64,000 nucleotides of DNA from Gammaproteobacteria bacterium (GTDB lineage Bacteria; Pseudomonadota; Gammaproteobacteria; Burkholderiales; Rhodocyclaceae): the NCBI GenBank assembly GCA_018824085.1, contig JAHJHI010000040.1:1-64000 (forward strand), in the 5' to 3' direction. Below the pieces are notes generated by a model. That model was not told the origin of the DNA. It did not search any database and was given only the letters and a program-made list of their open reading frames with translations. Every line of letters starts with the position of its first letter. The first letter of the stretch is position 1. Positions 9,945-18,095 of the stretch are shown piece after piece. Position numbers and translations under genes: made by a program.

Positions 9945-10985
9945 ATGTCCATCGCCTTCAAGCAGGAAACCTTCCGCGACGACTACACGTACAGCAATTC
10001 GCCGGAAGCCATACGCCGCTTTCCGTTCCCGTTCCATCAGGACGAGTACATGTACTCGGTCAACATGGAGCCGCATACCCCGGGCGCCGTCGGCTCGGTG
10101 TTCGAACACCCGTTCGACATCGACGAACACTACATCGCCGAATGCCGGGACCGCGCGATCACGCTCGAACGCGACCCCGGCCGCTGCGCGTCGCTGCCGC
10201 ACATGATGGACGCCGAATGGGACACGCTCGAACTGATCATGGAGTCGCTGTCGAACAGCTATCCGGAACTGTTCACGCTGCAGAAGGACGGCACCCGCTG
10301 GACCTGGATCAACCGCCCGCTCGACCTGCGCCAGAGCTTCACCTTCGGTGACGCCGCCACGCTGCCGTGCCCGCCGTTCGAATACATCACGCGCCAGACC
10401 CAGGGTGACTTCGTCATCATGGACCAGCGCGAGAACAACCTGTTCGCCGACGCCGGCATGATCACCGCACAAGCCGACTGGTCGCTCGCCTTCGACATCG
10501 GCATGAGCTTCATGGAATGGCACGGGCCGGTACCGCTGGCGCACGAACTCGGCGTGTTCGAGCGCGCGCTGAAATACCTGCTCATGCTGCAACAAGGCCG
10601 CCCGGTGCGCCGTCTGAACTGGACGATGACCATCAACCCGCGCCTGGACACCGCGCCCGAAACCTATCCCGAATGGGGTCAGGACCGCGCCTGCGTCACG
10701 CCGGAAAACGTCGGCGAGAAGGTGCACCTGCGCGTCGAGCTTCAGACGCTGTTCCGCCTGCCGCGCAGCAACGGCATGCTGTTCTCCATCCGCTGCTATC
10801 TGGCCAGCATGAACGACCTCGCCACCTACCCGCGCTGGCCCGCCCGCCTGCACCGCGTGCTCAAGACACTGCCGAACGAACTGATCGAATACAAGGGCAT
10901 CACGCGCTATCGCGAAACCGTCACCGAATGGCTCGCCCGGCGCGACAACGGCGCCGAACTCGCGCCGGGCACGCAGCCCGAATAA
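9945..10985 (+). CDS. Heme-dependent oxidative N-demethylase (DUF3445), catalytic component of dimethylamine monooxygenase
   Basis: A 346-residue soluble protein of the DUF3445 family, now called heme-dependent oxidative N-demethylase. It opens with FPFPFHQDEYMYSVNMEPH-like sequence (about residues 26-44). The family core follows: LPHMMDAEWDTLELIMESLS, then PTGD-like regions, FVIMDQRENNLFADAGMIT, WSLAFDIGMSFMEWHGPVP near 180-198 and RLNWTMTINPRLDT. Family members bind heme and hydroxylate a methyl group of a secondary amine, which then falls off as formaldehyde. A strong GAGGAGG precedes the ATG. It closes the operon, and a strong terminator begins 25 bp after the stop. The axial heme ligand cannot be named from the sequence alone. 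Confidence 0.9.
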   Translation: MSIAFKQETFRDDYTYSNSPEAIRRFPFPFHQDEYMYSVNMEPHTPGAVGSVFEHPFDIDEHYIAECRDRAITLERDPGRCASLPHMMDAEWDTLELIMESLSNSYPELFTLQKDGTRWTWINRPLDLRQSFTFGDAATLPCPPFEYITRQTQGDFVIMDQRENNLFADAGMITAQADWSLAFDIGMSFMEWHGPVPLAHELGVFERALKYLLMLQQGRPVRRLNWTMTINPRLDTAPETYPEWGQDRACVTPENVGEKVHLRVELQTLFRLPRSNGMLFSIRCYLASMNDLATYPRWPARLHRVLKTLPNELIEYKGITRYRETVTEWLARRDNGAELAPGTQPE

Positions 10986-11009
10986 ACACCGGGCGCCAGA
11001 CCCGGGAAC

Positions 11010-11048
11010 ACGGCGGATGCGAGGGGTGCTCGCATCCGCCGTTTTTTT
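11010..11048 (+). terminator. Intrinsic terminator of the dimethylamine operon
   Basis: A perfect 14-bp stem (11010-11023 with 11029-11042) has a 5-nt loop GGGTG and is followed by a T-run. It begins 25 bp after the N-demethylase stop codon and ends the rightward operon cleanly before the convergent ABM gene. Confidence 0.92.
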
Positions 11049-11071
11049 CGTCCGGGCCTTGCGGCGGCACA

Positions 11072-11410
11072 TCACGCCACGTCGCCGCCCTTGTCAGACC
11101 GCGGCGATCCAAAGCCCTTGCCCGCCACGTGCTCGTAGTGCAGCACGACCGGAAACGGATCGTAGAAGTGGTGCAGCAGTCTGCGCCACTCCTGATATTG
11201 AGCCGACTTTCGAAAACCTGTCTCGTGGTGTTCGACGGATTCCCAGCGAACCAGCAGCATGTAGTGGCCGGTTTGTTCGATGCACTTCTGAAGTTCATGG
11301 CCCAGGTAGCCGGGCATCGAAGAGATGATGGTTTCCGCCGTGCTGAAAGCCGCTTCGAACTCGACGCTCTGTCCCGGTCTGACCTGAAGTTGTGCGATTT
11401 CGAGAATCAC
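11072..11410 (-). CDS. Antibiotic biosynthesis monooxygenase (ABM) domain protein
   Basis: A 112-residue single-domain protein of the ABM ferredoxin-like fold. It starts MILEIAQLQVRPGQSVEFEAA, has the family pattern SMPGYLGHELQKCIE and the core LLVRWESVEHHETGFRKSA, and ends with a charged tail. Members include small monooxygenases, heme-degrading enzymes and quinol monooxygenases, often acting as dimers. Substrate and cofactor cannot be read from the sequence. It converges on the dimethylamine operon and lies downstream of the msrB-msrA group on the same strand, separated by about 138 bp from the small membrane gene, so it may have its own promoter. Confidence 0.8.
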   Translation of the reverse strand: MILEIAQLQVRPGQSVEFEAAFSTAETIISSMPGYLGHELQKCIEQTGHYMLLVRWESVEHHETGFRKSAQYQEWRRLLHHFYDPFPVVLHYEHVAGKGFGSPRSDKGGDVA

Positions 11411-11548
11411 GCGGTTTCCCCTTGTGAGTGCCTGAGACGCAGCGAAACTACGCCATTTCAGGCAGCGGTCGGCGCCTGTCTGCCCGGCCGCGTCCTGCCT
11501 GGCGTGCGGCGCGGGACATCCGGGCGCGCCGGCCCGGCAGGCGCGAAG

Positions 11549-11752
11549 CTATGGCCTGAACAGATACGGCAGCACCGACAGGGCGATGCCGGCGATGACC
11601 AGAAGCGCGATGTCCGGCACGAAGTACGGCACGGCCATGAGCGCCACGCCGCACACCAGCGGCACCGGCGCCCGCTGCTTCCTGCCGTACAGGACGTAGC
11701 CGAAGCCGACCGAGCTGAACACGATTCCGCACATGAGCAGCGCCGCACTCAT
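11549..11752 (-). CDS. Small two-span membrane protein, function unknown
   Basis: A 67-residue protein with two or three hydrophobic segments (ALLMCGIVFSSVGFGYVLYG, then PVPLVCGVALMAVPYFVPDI and a last LLVIAGIALSVLPYL) and a basic loop GRKQRA between the first two. It looks like the small inner-membrane proteins loosely labelled amino-acid transport proteins, but I cannot assign a function. It lies 42 bp after msrA on the same strand and could be the third gene of the msrB-msrA unit. Confidence 0.65.
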   Translation of the reverse strand: MSAALLMCGIVFSSVGFGYVLYGRKQRAPVPLVCGVALMAVPYFVPDIALLVIAGIALSVLPYLFRP

Positions 11753-11794
11753 GCGCGAGCTCCGGGATGCACGCGCACCCCGCCCCTTTCCGGA

Positions 11795-12304
11795 TCAGGC
11801 GTCATCACGCCGCGTCGGCAGCACCCAGCCGGCGCGCGGGAAGTGGCAGGTGTAGCCGTCGGGCAGCCGTTCCAGATAGTCCTGATGTTCGGGTTCGGCT
11901 TGCCAGAATTCGCCCGCCGGCTCCACTTCGGTCACCACCGGGCCGGGCCACAGGCCGGATGCGTTGACGTCGGCGATGGTGCGCAGCGCCTCTTCGCGCT
12001 GCGCCTCGGACACGTAGTAGATGGCCGAGCGATAGGACAGGCCGCGGTCGTTGCCCTGGCGGTTCTTCGTCGTCGGGTCATGAATCTGGAAGAAGAATTC
12101 GAGCAGGCGCCGGTAGCTGGTCAGCGCGGGGTCGAACACGATTTCGATGCCTTCGGCATGCGTGCCGTGGTTGCGGTAGGTGGCATCCGGCACGTCGCCG
12201 CCGGTGTAGCCGACGCGCGACGAAATGACGCCGGGCAGCTTGCGGATCAGGTCCTGCATGCCCCAGAAGCAGCCTCCGGCGAGCACTGCGCGTTCGCTGC
12301 TCAT
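11795..12304 (-). CDS. msrA: Peptide-methionine (S)-S-oxide reductase MsrA
   Basis: A 169-residue cytoplasmic enzyme that reduces the S-epimer of methionine sulfoxide, using thioredoxin. The catalytic cysteine is in [10 protein letters not shown] (residues 10-19). The family signatures [19 protein letters not shown] and [11 protein letters not shown] follow, and [18 protein letters not shown] is intact. There is no signal peptide. The start codon overlaps the msrB stop as ATGA. The pair together repairs both epimers. The C-terminal region lacks an obvious extra resolving cysteine, so recycling may differ from the E. coli enzyme. Confidence 0.96.
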   Translation of the reverse strand: MSSERAVLAGGCFWGMQDLIRKLPGVISSRVGYTGGDVPDATYRNHGTHAEGIEIVFDPALTSYRRLLEFFFQIHDPTTKNRQGNDRGLSYRSAIYYVSEAQREEALRTIADVNASGLWPGPVVTEVEPAGEFWQAEPEHQDYLERLPDGYTCHFPRAGWVLPTRRDDA

Positions 12305-12750
12305 CGCGGCGCCTCCACCTGGTCCAGATAGGCGCCGTAACCTTCCGCTTCCATGTCGTCGCGATGGATGAATCGCAGCGACGCCGAGTTGATGCAGTAG
12401 CGCAGGCCGCCGCGGTCCGCCGGGCCGTCCTCGAACACGTGGCCGAGGTGGCTGTCGCCGTGCGCGGAACGCACTTCGGTACGGATCATGCCGAACGTGG
12501 CATCGCGCAGTTCAGCGACGTTGGCCGGCTCGACCGGCTTCGTGAAGCTGGGCCAGCCACAGCCGGACTCGAACTTGTCGGTCGACGCGAACAGCGGCTC
12601 GCCGGACACGATGTCGACGTAAAGGCCGGGTTCGTGGTTGTCCAGGTACTCGCCGGTGCCGGGATGTTCGGTACCGCTTTGCTGGGTGACCCGGTACTGC
12701 TCCGGTGTGAGGCGGGCGATGGCGTCCGCCGACTTGGCATAGTTCTTCAT
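12301..12750 (-). CDS. msrB: Peptide-methionine (R)-S-oxide reductase MsrB
   Basis: A 149-residue MsrB that reduces the R-epimer of methionine sulfoxide. The motifs [26 protein letters not shown] and [12 protein letters not shown] are present; the cysteine in RYCINSASL is catalytic and the one in CGWPSF is the likely resolving cysteine. The two CxxC pairs that bind zinc in many MsrBs are missing (the region reads [18 protein letters not shown]), so this is the zinc-free form. The ATG at 12750 follows a clear GGAGGAAACC. The longer open frame upstream has no ribosome site. The gene overlaps msrA by four bases. Confidence 0.96.
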   Translation of the reverse strand: MKNYAKSADAIARLTPEQYRVTQQSGTEHPGTGEYLDNHEPGLYVDIVSGEPLFASTDKFESGCGWPSFTKPVEPANVAELRDATFGMIRTEVRSAHGDSHLGHVFEDGPADRGGLRYCINSASLRFIHRDDMEAEGYGAYLDQVEAPR

Positions 12751-12921
12751 GGTTTCCTCCGCATGATGCAGATCTGAGACGCGAGCATGGCGCCGGGCGT
12801 TCCGTGTTTCAAGCTTTTCCGGGCACCGATGGGCATCGGGCGCGATGTTCCGCAACGGGCGCCGATTTGTCATGATGCCGCTCGCCGCCCCCGGCCTCGC
12901 CATGACACAAGGACAGACCGC

Positions 12922-13332
12922 ATGCACCACCCCCCTGACGGACCCCCGCCCGACGTGCTCGCCGCGCTGCGGGAGGGCAACACCATCGAGGCCATCAGGC
13001 GGCTGCGCAATGCGTCCGGGCTCGGCCTGAAAGAAGCGAAGGACGCGATGGACGCATGGCAGCGCGACGGCGTGGCCGCCTCCGTCAGGCCGGGCACCGT
13101 GCCGGCATCGGTCATGCAGGCAGCGCAGCGGGGCGACCGGATGGCGGCGATCCTGCTGCTGCGCCAGCACGCCGGAATGAGCCTGAAGGAGGCGAAAGCC
13201 GCAGTGGACGCCTTGCCGCGCAGCGGCCCGCCCGCGGTACGCGCCGGCCCGCGCGACCGCAGCCTCTGGTGGCTGCTTGCGATAGCCATTGCCGCATTTG
13301 CCGCCTACCATCTGTCCGGCCCTGCCGCCTGA
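12922..13332 (+). CDS. Membrane-anchored protein with two L7/L12 C-terminal-like repeats
   Basis: A 136-residue protein built from two copies of a short helical unit: [18 protein letters not shown] plus [14 protein letters not shown] (about 12-48), and [18 protein letters not shown] plus [14 protein letters not shown] (about 64-99). Each resembles the LKEAK-VxxxP helix of the ribosomal protein L7/L12 C-terminal domain. A single membrane span follows at the end ([20 protein letters not shown]), so the protein is tail-anchored with the repeats in the cytoplasm. The ATG at 12922 is preferred for the AAGGA upstream; an earlier in-frame ATG exists at 12787. It diverges from msrB and reads toward the OsmC gene. 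Function unknown. Confidence 0.75.
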   Translation: MHHPPDGPPPDVLAALREGNTIEAIRRLRNASGLGLKEAKDAMDAWQRDGVAASVRPGTVPASVMQAAQRGDRMAAILLLRQHAGMSLKEAKAAVDALPRSGPPAVRAGPRDRSLWWLLAIAIAAFAAYHLSGPAA

Positions 13333-13418
13333 AGCCCTCGCACACCGACCCGCGCCCGCGCGGAACCGGCTGGCGACAGGCCGGGAGGGCCACTTCGTCA
13401 TACTCGGGAAAATGCAAC

Positions 13419-13895
13419 ATGGCTCAGTATTCAGCGGAAGTCCTGTGGCTCCGCGGTGATCAGGATTTTCTCGACAAGCGCTACAGCAGGCGCCATCTCG
13501 TCCGCTTCGACGGCGGTTTCGAAATGCCCGGCTCGTCCTCGCCGCGCGTCGTGCCCGAACCCATGTCCGACGCGTCGGCCGTGGATCCGGAAGAAGCCTT
13601 CGTCAGCGCGCTTTCGACCTGCCACATGCTGTGGTTCCTGGCGATCGCGGCGAAGCGCGGTTTCTGCGTGGACCGCTATTTCGACGCCGCCAGCGGCCTG
13701 CTGGAAACAAATGCCGAGGGCCGGCTGGCGATGTCGGTCGTCACGCTGCGCCCGGACGTGTCGTTTTCCGGCGAACACCTGCCGACGCGCGATCAGGAGG
13801 ACGACATGCATCACGCGGCGCACGACGTGTGCTTCATCGCCAATTCGGTCCGGACGCTGGTTCGCTGGGAGCCGGTCCACGCAGACCGGCCATGA
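13419..13895 (+). CDS. OsmC-family protein
   Basis: A 158-residue OsmC/Ohr-type protein. The characteristic active-site cysteine is in [19 protein letters not shown] (about residues 61-79). The C-terminal part has [14 protein letters not shown] with a second cysteine, the usual pattern of thiol peroxidases against organic hydroperoxides. The opening [21 protein letters not shown] places it in the YhfA/OsmC branch rather than Ohr. Only a weak ribosome site precedes the ATG. Its stop overlaps the start of the frameshifted gene as ATGA. Proximity to msrAB fits oxidative-damage defence, though they are on opposite strands. Confidence 0.9.
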   Translation: MAQYSAEVLWLRGDQDFLDKRYSRRHLVRFDGGFEMPGSSSPRVVPEPMSDASAVDPEEAFVSALSTCHMLWFLAIAAKRGFCVDRYFDAASGLLETNAEGRLAMSVVTLRPDVSFSGEHLPTRDQEDDMHHAAHDVCFIANSVRTLVRWEPVHADRP

Positions 13896-14507
13896 CGCCG
13901 GTCGGCCATGGCGCCCTCATCACCTGCGCCGTGCTCGCGGTGATCTGCGCGGTGCTGTGGCAACGCCAGCTGGCGCTGCGGCGCGCAGCCTTCATCCGCC
14001 GTTTCGAACTGCCGAAGGGCTTGTTCGACAGACTGCGCGCATCATCCAGCGCTCACGGAGAAGGACTGCCGGCTGGTTGCGCAGGGCCTGCGGCAGTTCT
14101 TCCTCGCGTACCTGCAGAGCGGCCGGAAGCACGTATCCATGCCATCACGCGTCGCCGATGACCTCTGGCACGAATTCATCCTGTACACGAAGAACTACGA
14201 CGCTTTCTGCCGCCGGGCCTTCGGGCGCTTCCTGCACCACACGCCGGCCGTCGTGCCGGGCGATGCGCGCCGGAGCAACGAAGGCCTCCGGCGCTGCTGG
14301 CGCCATGCCTGCCTTGAGGAGAACATCGATCCGCGCACGCCGGCCCGCCTGCCGCTGCTGTTCGCGCTGGATGGCAAGCTGAACGTTTCCGGCGGCTTCC
14401 GCTACGTGGCCGACTGTTCGTCGCTGCGTCGCGCAGGCGAGAGCGGCAGCGACGCAGACAACGGTGATGGCGGGTGCGGTGGAGCGTGTGGCGGCGGCGG
14501 GGACTGA
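13892..14507 (+). pseudogene. Glycine-rich-domain-like protein, interrupted by a frameshift
   Basis: Two reading frames together make one protein. The first (from ATG 13892) gives a membrane span and AAFIRRFELPKGLFDRLR. After the GCGCGC run at about 14035-14040 the continuing sense lies in another frame: HHPALTEKDCRLVAQGLRQF, then AYLQSGRKHVSMPSRVADDL and WHEFILYTKNYDAFCRRAFG, to a Gly/Cys/Asp-rich tail ending at 14507. Removing one base in the run restores a continuous protein of about 205 residues. It is either a true null mutation or a sequencing or assembly error in a GC repeat. A start at ATG 14139 would give only the C-terminal part. Function unknown. Confidence 0.75.
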
Positions 14508-14543
14508 ACAGGCCCGCACAGTGGCACGGCAAAGCGTCGCGTC

Positions 14544-14756
14544 ATGCTGCAGGCGGGCGAAGCGTCGAAGGTGGCGCCGGTCGACAAGCTGAGCATCGTG
14601 CTGGTCGCGGTGTTCGCCTTCACCTTTCTCGACGAGCGCCCGTCGCTGCGTGAATGGACCGGCATCGCGATGGTGGCCGGCGGCGTGGAGCTGCTTGCGC
14701 TCAGGCGCCAGTCACCGGACGGCGCGGTGCCCGGCGCGGACTTTCCGGCAACGTGA
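14544..14756 (+). pseudogene. C-terminal remnant of an EamA/DMT-family transporter
   Basis: The 70 residues match only the last spans of an EamA transporter: EASKVAPVDKLSIVLVAVFA, then FLDERPSLREWTGIAMVAGG and VELLALRR. A full member has about 280-300 residues and ten spans. The expected earlier spans are absent upstream, where the frame turns to unrelated sequence within 40 bp of the frameshifted gene. This is best read as a deletion relic. It might still be translated from ATG 14544 but could not form a transporter alone. Confidence 0.7.
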
Positions 14757-14844
14757 TCCACCACCCTCTGCCACTGCCGCGGCTGGCCCGTCAGCATCGG
14801 CGGCACCCTGTGGGCCGAGCCGTTGCGAGTGCGAAAACCGGCCT

Positions 14845-15201
14845 TTACCCTTGCGTACAGACTGTCCATGCCGCCCGCCGTACGAGACCCCATGCGGCCG
14901 CGTCGTACGAAGAGCGCGCGTCGTGACACTGCCCGCAGGCGTAACGGCGATACCGCGATTCGCCGGTGTCCGGCACACCCCTGTTCACGCGCGGCGCCGG
15001 GCAGGCGCTCGGCCCGTCACCACCCGGTGGCTGCGCCTGCGCAGCCACCGGCTGCCCCGCGCGCTGCCGGGCCGCCATTTCCACGCGCTGCTGGTGGTAC
15101 TTCTGCAGCGCTTCAGCCGTGTTGTCCGCCAGACAGGGCTGTACGGCGATGAATGCGACGAGCGGGAAAAGGAAGGCAAGGCTGCGGCGCGGTGATTTCA
15201 C
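14845..15201 (-). CDS. Hypothetical secreted protein with a CxxCH motif
   Basis: An N-terminal signal peptide (SLAFLFPLVAFIAVQPCLAD) precedes a helical, glutamine-rich segment (TAEALQKYHQQRVEMAARQR) and a C-terminal CGQCHDA motif, which would bind covalent heme c if matured in the periplasm. The suggested GTG start at 15201 places the signal peptide at the N-terminus; an in-frame ATG at 15243 would add 14 polar residues. No axial methionine is evident and the protein is only 118 residues long, so the motif may be chance. It lies alone between the transporter relic and the divergent ABC exporter gene. Confidence 0.45.
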   Translation of the reverse strand: MKSPRRSLAFLFPLVAFIAVQPCLADNTAEALQKYHQQRVEMAARQRAGQPVAAQAQPPGGDGPSACPAPRVNRGVPDTGESRYRRYACGQCHDARSSYDAAAWGLVRRAAWTVCTQG

Positions 15202-15383
15202 GTTCGGACGTCCGTCTGATGCTTCGCATGCCGGCGCCGCCATTGCGGGCGCCGGGACTGCCGAAAGCGTAGCAAAGGGGCTGTCGCCTCCTGCGTGAAG
15301 TCTTGCGGAGCCGTGCGGTTTCTGCGGTCGGCCCGCGCGCGCGATAATGGGCGACCGCCACCCTGCACACGCACCACCTTCCC

Positions 15384-17072
15384 ATGCGCCACGACGAGCG
15401 CTTCCGCCTGACCGACGTGCCGCGCACGATCGCGTTCTTCACCGACACCGACCGCCGCCGCTACCTGTTCTTCGTGTGCGTGCTGGGCGTCGTGCAGTTC
15501 TACCCGATGCTGCCGCCCTACCTCATCGGGCGGGTCGCCGACTTCCTGATTTCGTGGCAGCCGGGCGCCGACCTCACGCCGATGTACACGCTGATCGCCA
15601 CGCTGGGCATCGCACACGCGTCGGTCGCGCTGGTGCGCCTCTCCACCAAGCGGGTCATCGGGCGCATGGCGATCGATGCGCGCCTGCGCGCCAAGGTGTG
15701 GGGCTTCGAACGCCTGCTCGGTTTCTCGCTCGGCTGGCACCAGAAGGAGAGCACCGGCAACAAGGCGCAGCGCGTGATCACCGGCGCCGACGCGGTGCGC
15801 GACTGGACCAGCGATCTGGTGAACGCGCTGCTGACCGCGGCCGGCGCCTTCTTCGGCGCGCTCATCGCCTGCATGCTGCTGCATCCGGCCACGGTGCTGT
15901 TCTTCCTCTACTACTGCGGCGTGCTCGGTTTCATCGAGTGGTTCTTCTACCGGCGCATCGCGCGCCTGTCCGACCAGATCAACGCGTCGATGGAAAACGC
16001 CAGCGGCAGCTTCGTGGAAAGCGCCGCCAACATCCTGTCGGTGAAGGCGATGAACGCCGGCGCCGGCATGACGGCACGCGTGGCCGAGCGCGAACAGGCG
16101 GCGCGCGACTTCGCCTACCGCCGCCTGCGCCTGACCAATACGAAGTGGATGCTGTTCCAGCTGCACACCGCGCTTGCCTGGTCGATCTACATCGCCGGCG
16201 TGGCCTGGGGCGTGATGGAAGGCGGCCTGTCGGTCGGGCTGGTGCTCACCTACAGCGCCTACTTCAACACGCTGCGCGAAGCGTCGATGGACATGACTGA
16301 CCGGGTGCAGACGATGATCGAACGCACCTCCAACCTCGGACGCATGATGCCGCTGTTCGCGCCGCCGACGGCACAGGAAGGCAGCGCCGACTGGCCGGCC
16401 GACTGGCAGGCGCTGCACGCCGACGCGCTCACCTTCTCGCACGGCGGGCGCCGCGTGCTCGGGCCGCTCGACTTCCGCATCGAGCGCGGCGAACACGTCG
16501 GCGTCGCCGGGCGCTCCGGTTCCGGCAAGAGCACGCTGGTCAAGCTGCTGCTCGCGCTGTATCCGCCGGAATCCGGCGTGCTCGCGATCGACGGCGTCGC
16601 ACTGGCCGACATCCGGCACGAGGTGCTGTTGCACCACATCGCCGTGGTACCTCAGGAAACCGAACTGTTCAGCCTGTCGCTGCGCGAGAACCTCACGCTG
16701 GGCCGCGAGGTGAGCGCGGTCGACATCCTGCGCGCCTGCCGCATCGCGCAGCTCGACGACGTGATCGCGCAGTTGCCGGACGGCCTGGAGAGCGCGGTCG
16801 GCGAGAAGGGGCACAGCCTGTCCGGCGGACAGCGCCAGCGCGTGGGCATCGCGCGCGCGGTGCTGCGCGACGCGCCGGTACTGCTGCTGGACGAAGCCAC
16901 GTCGGCGCTCGACGCCGACACCGAGGCGCGCGTCATCGACGCGCTGATGGACGAGCATGCGCCGGGGCGCACCGTCATCCTGATCGCCCACCGGCCACGC
17001 GCTTTCGAGCGCATGCAGCGCGTGCTGACGATGGATGGCGGGCGCTTCGTGTCAGCCGGCGCGACCGCCTGA
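15384..17072 (+). CDS. ABC transporter, fused permease and ATP-binding protein
   Basis: A 562-residue half-transporter of the exporter type. The first 320 residues carry six predicted spans (YLFFVCVLGVVQFYPMLPPY, ALLTAAGAFFGALIACMLLH, LHTALAWSIYIAGVAWGVME). The nucleotide-binding domain from about 350 has Walker A GRSGSGKST, a Q-loop at VVPQETEL, signature LSGGQRQRVG, Walker B VLLLDEATSALD and the switch histidine in IAHRP. All catalytic residues look intact. The substrate is unknown. It is monocistronic, and its last 21 bp overlap the convergent cation transporter gene. Confidence 0.9.
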   Translation: MRHDERFRLTDVPRTIAFFTDTDRRRYLFFVCVLGVVQFYPMLPPYLIGRVADFLISWQPGADLTPMYTLIATLGIAHASVALVRLSTKRVIGRMAIDARLRAKVWGFERLLGFSLGWHQKESTGNKAQRVITGADAVRDWTSDLVNALLTAAGAFFGALIACMLLHPATVLFFLYYCGVLGFIEWFFYRRIARLSDQINASMENASGSFVESAANILSVKAMNAGAGMTARVAEREQAARDFAYRRLRLTNTKWMLFQLHTALAWSIYIAGVAWGVMEGGLSVGLVLTYSAYFNTLREASMDMTDRVQTMIERTSNLGRMMPLFAPPTAQEGSADWPADWQALHADALTFSHGGRRVLGPLDFRIERGEHVGVAGRSGSGKSTLVKLLLALYPPESGVLAIDGVALADIRHEVLLHHIAVVPQETELFSLSLRENLTLGREVSAVDILRACRIAQLDDVIAQLPDGLESAVGEKGHSLSGGQRQRVGIARAVLRDAPVLLLDEATSALDADTEARVIDALMDEHAPGRTVILIAHRPRAFERMQRVLTMDGGRFVSAGATA

Positions 17073-17690
17073 AGCGATGGCGCGCATTTCGGCGCGCGAC
17101 TGGCGCAGCACGCTCAGCGCCGACGACAGCGCGAGCATGGCCATCGCGGCCGCGACCGCCAGATCGGGCCAGGCTTGTCCGGTGCGCGCCACGAGCAGCG
17201 CGGCCAGCATGACCGCCGCGTTGCCGATGGCGTCGTTGCGGCTGCACAGCCAGACCGAACGCATGTTGGCGTCCCCTTCCCGGTAGGCGTAGAGCAGCAC
17301 GGCAACACCGACGTTGGCGCACAGCGCAAGCAGCGCCACGGCACCCATCGTGAACGGCTCGGGCGAGGCGCCGGCCGCCGCCAGCCAGGCAGTGCGGCCC
17401 AGCACGGCCACGCCGAAAAGCCCCATCGACAGTCCCTTCACGAACGCCGCTCGCGCGCGCCACAGCGCCCCCATGGCCAGCACGACCAGAGAGATGCCGT
17501 AGTTCGCCGTGTCGCCCGCGAAATCGATGGCATCCGCCAGCAGCGACATCGAACCGGCATGCAGGCCGGCCGCCATCTCGACGATGAACATCGCCAGATT
17601 CACCCAAAGCGCGATCCACAGCGCGCGCCGGAAACGCGGCCCCACGCGGGCCCCGTCCGCCGCGCACGAACCGGAACAACAATCCGCCAT
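17052..17690 (-). CDS. Cation diffusion facilitator-like transporter with a cysteine-rich N-terminus
   Basis: A 212-residue membrane protein related to the CDF/cation-efflux family. Span I-II includes LWVNLAMFIVEMAAGLHAGS followed by MSLLADAIDFAGDTANYGIS, the D-x-x-x-D metal site region. A later span has SVWLCSRNDAIGNAAVMLAA, the second metal site in variant form. The C-terminal cytoplasmic domain of typical CDFs is missing. The N-terminus is MADCCSGSCAADG, three cysteines likely to bind a soft or thiophilic metal. The ATG at 17690 has AGGAG at good spacing; a longer frame reaches 17738. It is transcribed toward, and overlaps, the ABC exporter gene. Confidence 0.82.
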   Translation of the reverse strand: MADCCSGSCAADGARVGPRFRRALWIALWVNLAMFIVEMAAGLHAGSMSLLADAIDFAGDTANYGISLVVLAMGALWRARAAFVKGLSMGLFGVAVLGRTAWLAAAGASPEPFTMGAVALLALCANVGVAVLLYAYREGDANMRSVWLCSRNDAIGNAAVMLAALLVARTGQAWPDLAVAAAMAMLALSSALSVLRQSRAEMRAIASGGRAG

Positions 17691-18095
17691 CCGCTCCTCC
17701 CGTGCCCCGGGGACAGACACCCCGGCTTGAACAGTCATGACTGGCGCCGCCGGCGGAAGGTTCTCGCGACTTCCCGGCCACGCCCCACATGCCGAATCCG
17801 TTTATTCGGCGATGTTACAATTGCACGATTGACGGCGCCGTCGCATGATGGATGCCACTTCCATACAGGGCTCGCGGAATTTTTCCGCTGTCATGCGCCC
17901 TGCTCCGGCATGCACTGCCGTCCAGCCAGCACCCGCCGGCCACCGCGATCGACCGGCCGCACATCGCCGCGCGTTCCATCCCGACCCACCCGGACCAACA
18001 CGGGCGAGCACAGGCAGCCCCCCGCACGCGGGAGCGCATCTGCCCATGCACTGACCATCCGTTCATCGTCCGGTACCCGCGCCAAGGAGACCCGC
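17691..18095. other. Intergenic spacer with a 7-bp inverted repeat
   Basis: This 405-bp spacer separates the divergent cation transporter and porin genes and must hold both promoters. An inverted repeat pairs GCCGAAT (17791-17797) with ATTCGGC (17804-17810) across a 6-bp loop, followed by an AT-rich ATGTTACAATTG. I see no strong consensus promoter. A good AAGGAG (18083-18089) serves the porin start. No convincing small gene was found. Confidence 0.5.
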
